Of a stretch of DNA of 64,000 nucleotides, positions 26,224 to 35,869 are shown piece by piece (within the stretch, counting starts at the first letter, position 1; every line of letters begins with the position of its first letter). Source of the DNA: CAVRCA01 sp965218045. GTDB taxonomy: Bacteria; Pseudomonadota; Alphaproteobacteria; Acetobacterales; Acetobacteraceae. The stretch is from assembly GCA_965218045.1 (NCBI GenBank), contig CBDCJX010000002.1, positions 124,001 to 188,000 of the forward strand, given 5' to 3'. The notes beneath the pieces were generated by a model. The model saw only the letters and a program-made list of their open reading frames with translations. It made no database searches and was not told the origin of the DNA. A program made the position numbers and the translations under genes.

Positions 26224-26409
26224 CTAGCTCTCCGTCTGCCGCCGCTTGATGCGGTCACGTTGCCACTCCAGACACCAGTCGGAGCAGTAGATCTTTCCCT
26301 CGGATACGACCGTCCCGCCGCCACTTACGGTCCTCTCGTAGAGCAAAACTCCACAGTTCGGACACTTGTCGTAGCTCTCGATGTACAACCGGTTGGGGGC
26401 AAACTTCAT
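26224..26409 (-). CDS. 61-residue four-cysteine (zinc-ribbon-like) protein linked to hydantoinase genes
   Basis: The protein has CPNCG with cysteines at 16 and 19, and CSDWC with cysteines at 42 and 46, so CxxC plus CxxxC, with a basic tail RDRIKRRQ. That spacing suggests a bound zinc. The ATG is preceded by GAGGAG five bases upstream. It lies between the second HyuB gene and the transporter on the same strand. Small zinc-binding subunits occur in acetone and acetophenone carboxylases, whose large subunits are HyuA/HyuB homologues; a similar role here is inference. Confidence 0.75.
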   Translation of the reverse strand: MKFAPNRLYIESYDKCPNCGVLLYERTVSGGGTVVSEGKIYCSDWCLEWQRDRIKRRQTES

Positions 26410-26461
26410 GGCCACTCCTCGTCGCGTGCGGCGGCGGGCTGGCTCGGGAGCGACCACCACA

Positions 26462-28417
26462 TCAGGTCCATGTCGCGGCCGAGCGTTTGCGGAACATCTC
26501 GCGGAATTGCCGCGTCGAGTCCGGCAGCAGCGCGCCGGTGCCCCAGTCGAGCAGCACCGCGTAACGACGGACCATATCCAGCTTGTCGATCTTGCCGGCA
26601 CGGTACTGCGCCGCGACCTCTTCAGGGTCGGTCGCGAGCCAGCCGCTCCGCTGCCGGCGAATGGTGTCGCGCTCCACCCGGGTCGCCGCTTCGTCGACCT
26701 CGTAGTCGCAGAGCTCGGCGTCAATCGCTCGGATCACGACGCCATAATCCTTCGCCGCGCGTTCGATTGAAACGTAATCGTCCGCCACGTCCTCAAGCAC
26801 TAGCGCCGGATCGCGCTCCAGCGGGTCGCCGAAGCCGCCGCCGCCGGCGGTCGGGCGGCTGAACGAATCGCCAGGCCCGATCGGCACATCCGAGAAGATG
26901 GCGCCGAGCCATTCCTCTTCGTTCACCCCGGCGCGCTTGAGGCTGAGGCCGTGGGGCATGGAGGGCAGGCCGCCCTCGATGCCCCAGACCACGGCCCGTT
27001 CGCGGTCGCAGATGTACGAGATCACCGTCTTCTCCGCAGCCAGCATCAGCGATGTCTTGCGCACGCCCGCGCCGCCGCGCCACTTGCCAGGCCCGGGAGA
27101 GTCCCTCAGCACCTCGTATTCGGTGGTGAGCACCGGCGTCGCGCGTTCCTGGCCTTCAACGGGCTGCGACATCAGGCCGGTGCCGAAACAGGCGGTGGTG
27201 ACGTTGCAGCCGTCCTTGCCGTTGCGCCCGCCCCAACCGCCGGGCAGCCAGTCGTAGAACATGAAGATCGGCTTGTCGGGCCGGCGCCCATCGAGCCCGC
27301 CGGTCAACAGGTATTCGAGATTGAACGCGCAGGCGATGGCGCGCTCGGGCATGATCTTCGACCAGATCTCGTAGATCGAGTTCATGATCTTCTCGAACGG
27401 CATCAGGAAGCCGGTGACCGCGACCGGCCAACGGGCATCGACGATGCTGCCTTTGGGGGCGATGATCTCGAACACGCGGTAGAAGCCGCTGTTGAGCGGC
27501 AGATCGGGGAAGAATGTCTTCATGCCGGCCGCGACCGCCGAGAATGTCGCCCCGAACGCGGAGTTGTAGATCGAGGCGATCGTGGGATGGCTGCCGGTGA
27601 AATCGTAGATCGCGCGATCGCCCTTGATGGTGAGCTTGACCTTGATCGGGATCAGGCCCTCCGAGCCCGCCGGATCGCGGTCGATGAAGTCCTGCGTCTC
27701 CCACTCGCCGTCCGGCAGCGCGGCGAGACGCTGGCGCACGGCGCGTTCGACATAGTCCTGCACGGCGGCGAGGCCCGTCGCGACCGTTTCGTGGCCGTAC
27801 TTGTCGACCAGCCGCAGGATTTCCCGCTCGCACACCTGCGTCGCGGCGGATTGCGCCTGGATATCGCCGATGATGGAGACCGGGTCGCGCGTGTTGGCGG
27901 CGATCAGCCGTGCGACATCGGCGCAGAAGCGGCCCTTGTCGAACAGCCGCACCGGCGTGATGCGCAGTCCCTCGCGAAACATCTCGCGCGCGACGACATC
28001 GAACGAGCCCGGCACGCTGCCTCCGACGTCGGACCAGTGACCGTTCGACTGGCTGAACGCGATCACACGGCCCTCGGAGAAGATCGGACGGATCAGCCGC
28101 ACATCGGAAAAATGCGTGCCGCCGGCATAGGGGTCGTTTATCGCGTACACATCGCCCGGATGCATGTCGCCCTCGAAGGCGCGCATTACGTCCTTGCAGG
28201 TGAAATGCAAGGTACCGACGTGCACCGCGATATCCTGGTTGCCTTGCGCGGCCGAGTTGCCCTCCGCGTCATGCAAGGCGCTGGAGAAGTCGCGATTGTA
28301 GATGACGAACGAGTAGCAGGTGCGCAGGATCTGCTCGCCCATCTGATCGACGCTGGTGATGAAGGAGTTCTTCAGCACCTCGAAGGTGACGGGGTCGAGC
28401 GCGGGCATGTCGGCCAT
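26462..28417 (-). CDS. hyuB: Hydantoinase B/oxoprolinase-family protein (second copy, long form)
   Basis: The 651-residue protein starts LDPVTFEVLKNSFITSVDQMG, the canonical HyuB opening missing in the first copy. It has MHPGDVYAINDPYAGGTHFSDVRLIRPIF near residue 83, VVAREMFREGLRITPVRL, and GPGKWRGGAGVRKTSL. A C-terminal extension of about 90 residues after the PTAGGGGFGDPLERDP motif distinguishes it from the 563-residue copy and is typical of acetophenone-carboxylase-like or N-methylhydantoinase-type members. AAGGA lies nine bases before the ATG. Only five bases separate it from the hyuA2 stop. Confidence 0.9.
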   Translation of the reverse strand: MADMPALDPVTFEVLKNSFITSVDQMGEQILRTCYSFVIYNRDFSSALHDAEGNSAAQGNQDIAVHVGTLHFTCKDVMRAFEGDMHPGDVYAINDPYAGGTHFSDVRLIRPIFSEGRVIAFSQSNGHWSDVGGSVPGSFDVVAREMFREGLRITPVRLFDKGRFCADVARLIAANTRDPVSIIGDIQAQSAATQVCEREILRLVDKYGHETVATGLAAVQDYVERAVRQRLAALPDGEWETQDFIDRDPAGSEGLIPIKVKLTIKGDRAIYDFTGSHPTIASIYNSAFGATFSAVAAGMKTFFPDLPLNSGFYRVFEIIAPKGSIVDARWPVAVTGFLMPFEKIMNSIYEIWSKIMPERAIACAFNLEYLLTGGLDGRRPDKPIFMFYDWLPGGWGGRNGKDGCNVTTACFGTGLMSQPVEGQERATPVLTTEYEVLRDSPGPGKWRGGAGVRKTSLMLAAEKTVISYICDRERAVVWGIEGGLPSMPHGLSLKRAGVNEEEWLGAIFSDVPIGPGDSFSRPTAGGGGFGDPLERDPALVLEDVADDYVSIERAAKDYGVVIRAIDAELCDYEVDEAATRVERDTIRRQRSGWLATDPEEVAAQYRAGKIDKLDMVRRYAVLLDWGTGALLPDSTRQFREMFRKRSAATWT

Positions 28418-28422
28418 CCGGG

Positions 28423-30459
28423 TCAATCCTTCACGCGAATGACGATGTTGAGGTATTGGTCGACCTCGGCGGTGGTCCCGGGCGGAATCAGCACCGTGGA
28501 ATCGACCTGCTCGACCACGGCGGGGCCGGCAAGGCTGAAGCCCGCCGGCAGGTCCGGGCGCGCGTAGACCGGCGTGTCGAGCGAGGTCTCCCCGTCGAAC
28601 CACACTGGCCGGCGACTGGTCGGCTCCGGTGTCGCGCCGGTTGCCTGGTGCGTGGCCAGCGCCGCCTTCGGCACCACGCCGATCGCCTTGAGGTTGAGGC
28701 GGAACAGGCCGACCGGCGCATCGTCGCGGCGGAAGTTGTATTCGCGCTCGTGCTCGATGTGGAAGGCGCGGACCAGATCGCTCATCGCGCCAATCGGCCG
28801 CGGCGCGCTCACCGCCAACGAGCGCCACTGCCCCTGATACATCATGTCGATCGACCGTTGCAGCACGGTGTCTTCGGATGCGACCCCTTCGTGGGCGAGA
28901 CGCTCCGAGGCGTCCGTCTCTAAGGCGGCGAACGCGGCTTCAATCTCGCCGGGGTCCGCCTCGTCCGCCGCCGCGAGAAAGGTTTTTGAGAAATCGTGCT
29001 GCACGTCGACCAGCAGGCAACCGAGAGCCGAGGTCACGCCGGGGTTGGGCGGCACAATCACCGCGGGGATCGACAGCTCGCGCGCGATCGCCACGCCGTG
29101 CAACGCGCCGGCACCGCCGAACGCGACCAGGGCGAAGTCCCGCGGATCGTAGCCGCGACTGATCGAGATCAGTCGCACCGCGTCCGACATGTTGGCGTTG
29201 GCCACCCGGATGATCGCATCGGCGGCGGCGTGCAGTTCCAGGCCGAATTTTTCTGCGACACCCTCGCTCACCGCCGCCGCCGCCAATGCCGGATCAAGCA
29301 TGATGTCGCCACCCGCCAGGCTGGCGCCGAGCCGGCCGAGCACCATGTTGGCGTCGGTGTTGGTGGGCTGGCGATTGCCACGACCGTAGCAGGCCGGGCC
29401 GGGATTGGCGCCGGCCGATTGCGGACCGTTGCGCAGCGAGCCCGCCTCGTCGGTCCAGGCGAGCGAGCCGCCGCCGGCGCCGATGGTCAAGACCTCGATC
29501 GAGGCGAAGCGGATCGGGTAGCCGAACTCGACATACCAATCCTTGGTGACCCGCAACTGTCCTTCATAGGTCAACGACACGTCCGTCGAGGTGCCGCCCA
29601 TGTCGAGGCCGATCGAGTTCGGGAAGCCGCAGAGCATCGCGATGTGCCGGCTGGCGATCGCGCCAGCGGCGATGCCGGAACCGGCGAGCCGGGCGGCGAA
29701 ATCCTTCACGCTGTTTGGCGTCATGACGCCGCCGCCGGTGTGCAGCAACAGCAGGTCGCGGCCGTAGCCCTCGTGCTTGAGGCGATCACCGAGGCGGCTC
29801 GTGTAGTTCACCACGACCGGGCTCAGCGCCGCGTTCGCCACGGTGGTGGAGAAGCGCTCGTGCTCGAAGATTTCCGGCAACACCTCCGAGGAGATGGAGA
29901 TCAGCGCGTCCGGGATCGCCGCTTGCAGGATCTCCTTCATGCGCCGCTCGTTGGCGCCGTTTACGTAGGCGTTCATGAAACAGACCGCGACCGCCGCGAT
30001 ACCGCGTCGCTTGAGGATGCGCGCGACCTCCTGGGCCCCGGCCTCGTCCAGCTTCTCGACAACTGCCCCTTCGGCATCGACGCGCTCGGCGACGACCAGG
30101 CGATCACGTCGCGGCACATAGGGTCGCACCACGTCCTTGTACGTGTCCCACAGATCCTCCTTGTTGGCGCGGCGGATCTCGATGACGTCGCGAAAACCTT
30201 TCGTGCAGACCATGGCCGTGCGCGGCAGGCGACGGGTTATGAGCGCGTTGGTGGCGATCGTGGTGCCGTGCGAGAACAGCGCCACCCGCCCCAGATCGAT
30301 CGCTGACTTCTCCATCCCCGCCATGATCCCGTCGATCGGATCGGCAGTGGACGCGATCTTCTCGATCCGGATCAGCCCGGTGGTCTCATCCATGATGCAG
30401 ATGTCGGTAAACGTGCCGCCGACATCCACCGCCACGCGCAAATCCTGCGAACTTGTCAC
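28423..30459 (-). CDS. hyuA: Hydantoinase A/oxoprolinase-family protein (second copy)
   Basis: The 678-residue ATP-binding subunit has VAVDVGGTFTDICIMDE at the start, SHGTTIATNALITRR near residue 63 and LDMGGTSTDVSLTYEG in the middle, with AFGGAGALHGVAIARE later. It differs clearly in sequence from the first copy, so the two pairs probably act on different substrates rather than being a recent duplication. The start is GTG after GGAGG, overlapping the pxpC stop by four bases. Confidence 0.9.
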   Translation of the reverse strand: MTSSQDLRVAVDVGGTFTDICIMDETTGLIRIEKIASTADPIDGIMAGMEKSAIDLGRVALFSHGTTIATNALITRRLPRTAMVCTKGFRDVIEIRRANKEDLWDTYKDVVRPYVPRRDRLVVAERVDAEGAVVEKLDEAGAQEVARILKRRGIAAVAVCFMNAYVNGANERRMKEILQAAIPDALISISSEVLPEIFEHERFSTTVANAALSPVVVNYTSRLGDRLKHEGYGRDLLLLHTGGGVMTPNSVKDFAARLAGSGIAAGAIASRHIAMLCGFPNSIGLDMGGTSTDVSLTYEGQLRVTKDWYVEFGYPIRFASIEVLTIGAGGGSLAWTDEAGSLRNGPQSAGANPGPACYGRGNRQPTNTDANMVLGRLGASLAGGDIMLDPALAAAAVSEGVAEKFGLELHAAADAIIRVANANMSDAVRLISISRGYDPRDFALVAFGGAGALHGVAIARELSIPAVIVPPNPGVTSALGCLLVDVQHDFSKTFLAAADEADPGEIEAAFAALETDASERLAHEGVASEDTVLQRSIDMMYQGQWRSLAVSAPRPIGAMSDLVRAFHIEHEREYNFRRDDAPVGLFRLNLKAIGVVPKAALATHQATGATPEPTSRRPVWFDGETSLDTPVYARPDLPAGFSLAGPAVVEQVDSTVLIPPGTTAEVDQYLNIVIRVKD

Positions 30460-31451
30460 GCAAGCGCCTCCGCCAAAGCTTCGTAACGGCGTCGGCTTTC
30501 GCCGCGCGCACGTAATGCTTCCACCATGTCGACCTGCGCGAAGCGCACGGCCTGATGCGGCTGGAGCTGGCCGATCAAGTCCATGTCGGCGGAGATCACG
30601 GTGCCGAGCATGAAGTAGCCGCCACCTGAAACGGCGTCTCGATGCAGGACGATCGGTTCGGTGCCACCGGGCACCTGCACCGAGCCGTAGGGGTAGCAGC
30701 TATCGACGATGTTGGACGGGTCCGAGCCGGCGCCGAACGGCTGCGCGCGCGGCACAAACGTCATCGGCGCACCGCCCCGGAAGCGATAGCCGATCCGATC
30801 CGCTTCGGGCGCCACCTTCCAACTCTCGCGGAAGAAGCCCTCGCCCGACTTCTCGGTGAGGCGATGCCAGTAGAGGCCAGGCAACACCCGCAGCACGGCT
30901 TTTTCGCCGGCTGCTGCGCCACGTTGCGTCGGCGGGACGTTGCAACCTTGCTTGGCCGGATTCCCGGCGGCTCCGACACGGAGGGCATCACCCGCCTTCA
31001 GCGCGCGCCCCTCGTGGCCGCCCAGCGCGCCCAGTAGGTAGGTCGAGCGCGAGCCGAGCACCGCGGGGACGTCGATGCCGCCGGCGACGGCGATGTAGGC
31101 GCGGGCGCCGCTCTTGAGGAACCCGAAGGACAGGGTCTGGCCCGCCCTTACCTCGAACGCGGTCCAGCTCGGCTGCTCGACCCCGTCGACCTTGGGCGGC
31201 AGATCGGCACCCGTCACGGCGACCGTCACGCGCGCCGTGAAGCGGATCGCCGGCCCCAGGAACACCACCTCTAGCGCCGCGTCGCCGGCCGCGTTGCCGA
31301 CCAGCAGGTTGGCGGCGGTCAGCGCATAACGGTCCATTGCACCGGACAGCGGAATGCCGAGATGGTAGTAGCCCGGCCGGCCGAGATCCTGCACCGTGGT
31401 AGCAAGGCCGGGCTGAACGACTTCGAGCATCGACTGGGCCCGCTCAACCAT
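30456..31451 (-). CDS. pxpC: 5-oxoprolinase subunit C / biotin-dependent carboxyltransferase-family protein
   Basis: The 331-residue protein has LEVVQPGLATTVQDLGRPGYYHLGIPLSGAMD, the KipA/PxpC opening, and AYIAVAGGIDVPAVLGSRSTYLLG. The family is homologous to the C-terminal part of the allophanate hydrolase/urea carboxylase region. With PxpA and PxpB it forms the ATP-dependent 5-oxoprolinase that hydrolyses pyroglutamate to glutamate. The start ATG lies inside an eight-base overlap with pxpB. Confidence 0.9.
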   Translation of the reverse strand: MVERAQSMLEVVQPGLATTVQDLGRPGYYHLGIPLSGAMDRYALTAANLLVGNAAGDAALEVVFLGPAIRFTARVTVAVTGADLPPKVDGVEQPSWTAFEVRAGQTLSFGFLKSGARAYIAVAGGIDVPAVLGSRSTYLLGALGGHEGRALKAGDALRVGAAGNPAKQGCNVPPTQRGAAAGEKAVLRVLPGLYWHRLTEKSGEGFFRESWKVAPEADRIGYRFRGGAPMTFVPRAQPFGAGSDPSNIVDSCYPYGSVQVPGGTEPIVLHRDAVSGGGYFMLGTVISADMDLIGQLQPHQAVRFAQVDMVEALRARGESRRRYEALAEALA

Positions 31452-32310
31452 GCAGCACCCGCAGCAACGCGGTATTGGTGGCGGCGGGATCGGCCTGAAA
31501 TGCCTGCAAGCTGAAATCGATCGGGCGGATCAACGGGGTGAAGCGACCCGCCTCGACCGCTTCCACCGCATCATCGTATTCCTCTCGCCCGACGGGTCGG
31601 AACTTCACGATGTCGCCCGGCCGGAAGAAAATCATGAACTCGCGCAGGTAGCTGATCTCCTGCCTCGGGTCGTAGATCGGCATCGGGGTGATGCCGAACA
31701 TCTGGTAGCCGCCAGCCCCGCGCACCGAGTAGATGCAACCGAAACAGCCACCATGCCCGACGGTGAGCTTCGGTGTGTCGGTGCGCGGCCGCAAATATTT
31801 TGGCGCCTCGATCTGCTTGTCGCGTTCCACCATCTGGTAGAGGAACGGCAGCCCGGCGACGAACCCCACCATCGAGACGAACCACGGCGCGCCCGAGTGA
31901 GCGGCGATAAAAGCCGGCACGTCCGGGTAGCCGTTGATGCGCGCGGTGTAGTCGAGATCGCTGCCGGTCGGGTCCTGGTGCCGCTCGCGAAACCGCATCA
32001 ATGTCTCATGCGTCCACGGGTCGCCGTAGAACACCGGGATTTCGACGATGCGCGTGCTGAGCTCGCCGCCCACGTTCGCGGCGGCATCCTCCAGGCCGCG
32101 CAACTCCCGCATCAGCTCGTCCGGCGCGATGCGGTCCGGATCAAACTTGACCTGGAACGAGGCATTCGCCGGGCAAATTTCGCTCACTCCGCCGATGCGA
32201 CTGTCACGGATCGCGTTGGTCATCGAGAGACTCTTGAAGAACGCCGCGAGCGACATCTCCTCATTGACCTCGACGAAGATGTGTTCGTCACCTCCGAACG
32301 CGTAACGCAT
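31444..32310 (-). CDS. pxpB: 5-oxoprolinase subunit B (KipI/allophanate hydrolase subunit 1 family)
   Basis: The 288-residue protein contains VEIPVFYGDPWTHE-like family text, FIAAHSGAPWFVSMVGFVAGLPFLYQM, and GGCFGCIYSVRGAGGYQMFGITPMPIYDP, the conserved KipI core. It partners PxpC. The N-terminal part (FGGDEHIFVEVNEEMSL) is standard. The ATG has AAGGAAG upstream at normal distance. Confidence 0.9.
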   Translation of the reverse strand: MRYAFGGDEHIFVEVNEEMSLAAFFKSLSMTNAIRDSRIGGVSEICPANASFQVKFDPDRIAPDELMRELRGLEDAAANVGGELSTRIVEIPVFYGDPWTHETLMRFRERHQDPTGSDLDYTARINGYPDVPAFIAAHSGAPWFVSMVGFVAGLPFLYQMVERDKQIEAPKYLRPRTDTPKLTVGHGGCFGCIYSVRGAGGYQMFGITPMPIYDPRQEISYLREFMIFFRPGDIVKFRPVGREEYDDAVEAVEAGRFTPLIRPIDFSLQAFQADPAATNTALLRVLHG

Positions 32311-32350
32311 CGGCGTCTTCCTTGGGGTGTTGCGCGGCAGGATGAACCGA

Positions 32351-32593
32351 TCAGACCTCGATGTCGTAGAGCGGTTGCGCCGCCATCACCGCGTCCTCAT
32401 TCTCCACGTGGAAGGCGACCAAGGTGCCGGCTTCCTCCGCGGCGACCTGCACGAAGGTCTTCATCACCTCGATCAACCCGACCGGATCGCCCACCGCCAC
32501 CCTCTCGCCCTCGCGCTTGAACGGCGGCTCACCTGGAGATGGTGAGCGATAGAACGTGCCGGGGATAGGAGCCTGGATCGTCTTGACAGGCAT
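32351..32593 (-). CDS. Biotin carboxyl carrier-type (BCCP-like) protein
   Basis: The 80-residue single-domain protein has the hammerhead biotinyl fold with EVMKTF and the biotin-accepting lysine at 45. The usual AMKM is VMKT, as in many AccB-like proteins attached to PxpABC loci. Upstream IQAPIPGTFYRSPSPGEPPF matches the AccB core after its linker, while the long N-terminal part of housekeeping AccB is absent. The start ATG at 32593 is preferred since AGGAAGG would directly touch the GTG at 32599. No accC is found in the window. Confidence 0.88.
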   Translation of the reverse strand: MPVKTIQAPIPGTFYRSPSPGEPPFKREGERVAVGDPVGLIEVMKTFVQVAAEEAGTLVAFHVENEDAVMAAQPLYDIEV

Positions 32594-32623
32594 CGACACC
32601 TTCCTGGTGGAAACAGGCGGACG

Positions 32624-33376
32624 CTAAGCAGTCGCGGCGGGCAGCATGCTCTCCGCTTCGAGTGTCTCTTGCAATGTCCGGTGCAATATCCTTGCCAGCT
32701 CCGCTGCACCCGGCGTGTCGGAGTGGACGCATATGGTCTCCGCGCCGACCTTGACCGGCTTTCCGCCGATCGAGCTCACCTGCCCTTCGCGCACCGCCCG
32801 AACGCAGCGTCGCGCGGCCTCGTGCGGGTCGACCGGGGGGTGTTCGCGCGTGATGAGCAGCGATCCGTCGTCGGCGTAATCGAGGTCGGCATAGAACTCG
32901 GGAACGAAGCGGTGGCCACGTTGCGGATAGATCGTGGCGTGCAGCGTCTCGATCATGCCGAGCAGCGGCACTTTGAACACATCGGCCGCGTCGCAGATGG
33001 CGTGCGCGATCTCGGGCTGACGCGCCGCCATCCCATACAGCGAGCCATGCGGCTTGATGTGGTTGAGTGGCACTCCTTCGGCGTCGAGAAAACCTTTCAG
33101 CGCGCCGATCTGATAGATCAGGCAGTTCGCCAGTTCCTCGCGGTCAATCTTCATCTCCCGTCGGCCGAACCCCTGCAGATCCGGCAGGGAGGGATGCGCG
33201 CCGACTTTCACGCCGTGGCTGTTGGCCAGTTGGACCGTGTGCCGCATGTGATTGAAGTCGGAGCCGTGGAACCCGCAGGCAACGTTGGCAAGATGAATGG
33301 AGGGCATCAGTCCGGCATCGTCGCCGAGCCGCCAGATGCCGAAGCTCTCGCCCATGTCGCAGTTGATCAGCACCAT
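32624..33376 (-). CDS. pxpA: 5-oxoprolinase subunit A (LamB/YcsF family)
   Basis: The 250-residue protein has INCDMGESFGIWRLGDDAGLMPSIHLANVACGFHGSD, the LamB/YcsF signature with its putative active-site acids and histidines, and VGAHPSLPDLQGFGRREM and HIKPHGSLYG. PxpA together with PxpBC converts pyroglutamate and ATP to glutamate. It is the first gene of the long cyclic-amide run; 54 bases separate it from the Mrr gene upstream on the same strand. Confidence 0.93.
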   Translation of the reverse strand: MVLINCDMGESFGIWRLGDDAGLMPSIHLANVACGFHGSDFNHMRHTVQLANSHGVKVGAHPSLPDLQGFGRREMKIDREELANCLIYQIGALKGFLDAEGVPLNHIKPHGSLYGMAARQPEIAHAICDAADVFKVPLLGMIETLHATIYPQRGHRFVPEFYADLDYADDGSLLITREHPPVDPHEAARRCVRAVREGQVSSIGGKPVKVGAETICVHSDTPGAAELARILHRTLQETLEAESMLPAATA

Positions 33377-33430
33377 GCGCAGTGGTTCCTTCTTCTGGCA
33401 GTCGTCGACTCGGGAATGGGCCGCTGTCGA

Positions 33431-34354
33431 TCAGTCAAAGAAATCCTCGTCGATCTTCTTGATATGCAGGGTGTCTTCGATCCTGCATCCGACGTTGTGA
33501 CGGATCATCAGCTTGGTGAGTTGCTCGCCGTCGATCAGAACAATGCGCTTGCTGAGAAACTCTGCCGTCTCCCGCGCGGACGGTGAAAAGCTTGAGGTGG
33601 TCACAAATAGCCCTTTGGTTGCTTTGTGACGATCCAGACTGCCAAAGAAATCCCTGATCGCGGCAGAACCAATGTTATTCCCAGTTGAGTAGCGCTTCGC
33701 CTGAACAAACACGCGATCAAGTCCGAGCGCGTCTTGATCGACCACACCATCGACTCCGTCGTCGCCACTGCGCCCGAGTGCGCGTCCGGCATCAGCGGCT
33801 GTCCCGCCAAATCCCATGCTGAGAAGCAGACCAACGATAAGCCGCTCGAAGAAGTCCGGCGGCGCGGCTTGGATCCGCTCAAGGAGTTCCTGTGCGAGAG
33901 AAATCTCGATCTGCCGGTGCGCCACGCGGATGATCTCGTTGGGCGTCTCCGGCCGGTTCACAAGTGCGGGGATTGCCGCCCGGTTGTTTTCGTCGTCGCC
34001 CGAGTTTTGCCCAGACTTCTCCTTGAACTGCTTGAACTCGTCGAACTGCGCCAGGAAGACATTATCGATCTTGGCAGGGTGCGATGCGATGACTTGATTG
34101 CCGCGAGCCGTGGTCCTGAAGTGCCCGCGTCGTGTGGCCTCGATCAATCCGGCCTTTCCGAGGTAGGCTTTCGCCCAATGCACCCGATTTCCAAATATCG
34201 TTTGCTTCCCGGAGAGAAGAAGCGCTGTGCGCTCTTCTGCTGTCAGGCTGAGTTGCTCCGCCAGTCGGTCAACGACCTCTCCGATGCGAACTTCCCCACG
34301 GGAGGCGGCCGCGAGGACCGGAAGCATCAGGGCTTGATAATCTGGCACGGACAT
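33431..34354 (-). CDS. mrr: Mrr-type restriction endonuclease
   Basis: The 307-residue protein has an N-terminal Mrr winged-helix domain (SLTAEERTALLLSGKQTIFGNRVHWAKAYLGKAGLIEAT) and a C-terminal PD-(D/E)xK nuclease core: E170, D202 in DGVDGVVDQD, and Q218-A-K220 in FVQAKRYSTGN. Mrr cuts modified or foreign DNA. No methyltransferase or specificity gene accompanies it. By eye its codons are less GC-rich (many AAG/AAA, TTG, ATC and AAT) than the flanking catabolic genes, which suggests transfer. It separates the box operon from the pxp operon on the same strand. Confidence 0.9.
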   Translation of the reverse strand: MSVPDYQALMLPVLAAASRGEVRIGEVVDRLAEQLSLTAEERTALLLSGKQTIFGNRVHWAKAYLGKAGLIEATRRGHFRTTARGNQVIASHPAKIDNVFLAQFDEFKQFKEKSGQNSGDDENNRAAIPALVNRPETPNEIIRVAHRQIEISLAQELLERIQAAPPDFFERLIVGLLLSMGFGGTAADAGRALGRSGDDGVDGVVDQDALGLDRVFVQAKRYSTGNNIGSAAIRDFFGSLDRHKATKGLFVTTSSFSPSARETAEFLSKRIVLIDGEQLTKLMIRHNVGCRIEDTLHIKKIDEDFFD

Positions 34355-34394
34355 GAGTTGGTGGCCTACAAGCTCAAGCTTCAGGTTTCATCCG

Positions 34395-35846
<1,452 letters not shown>

Positions 35847-35869
35847 GGCTCATGCTCCTCGCGACAGGT

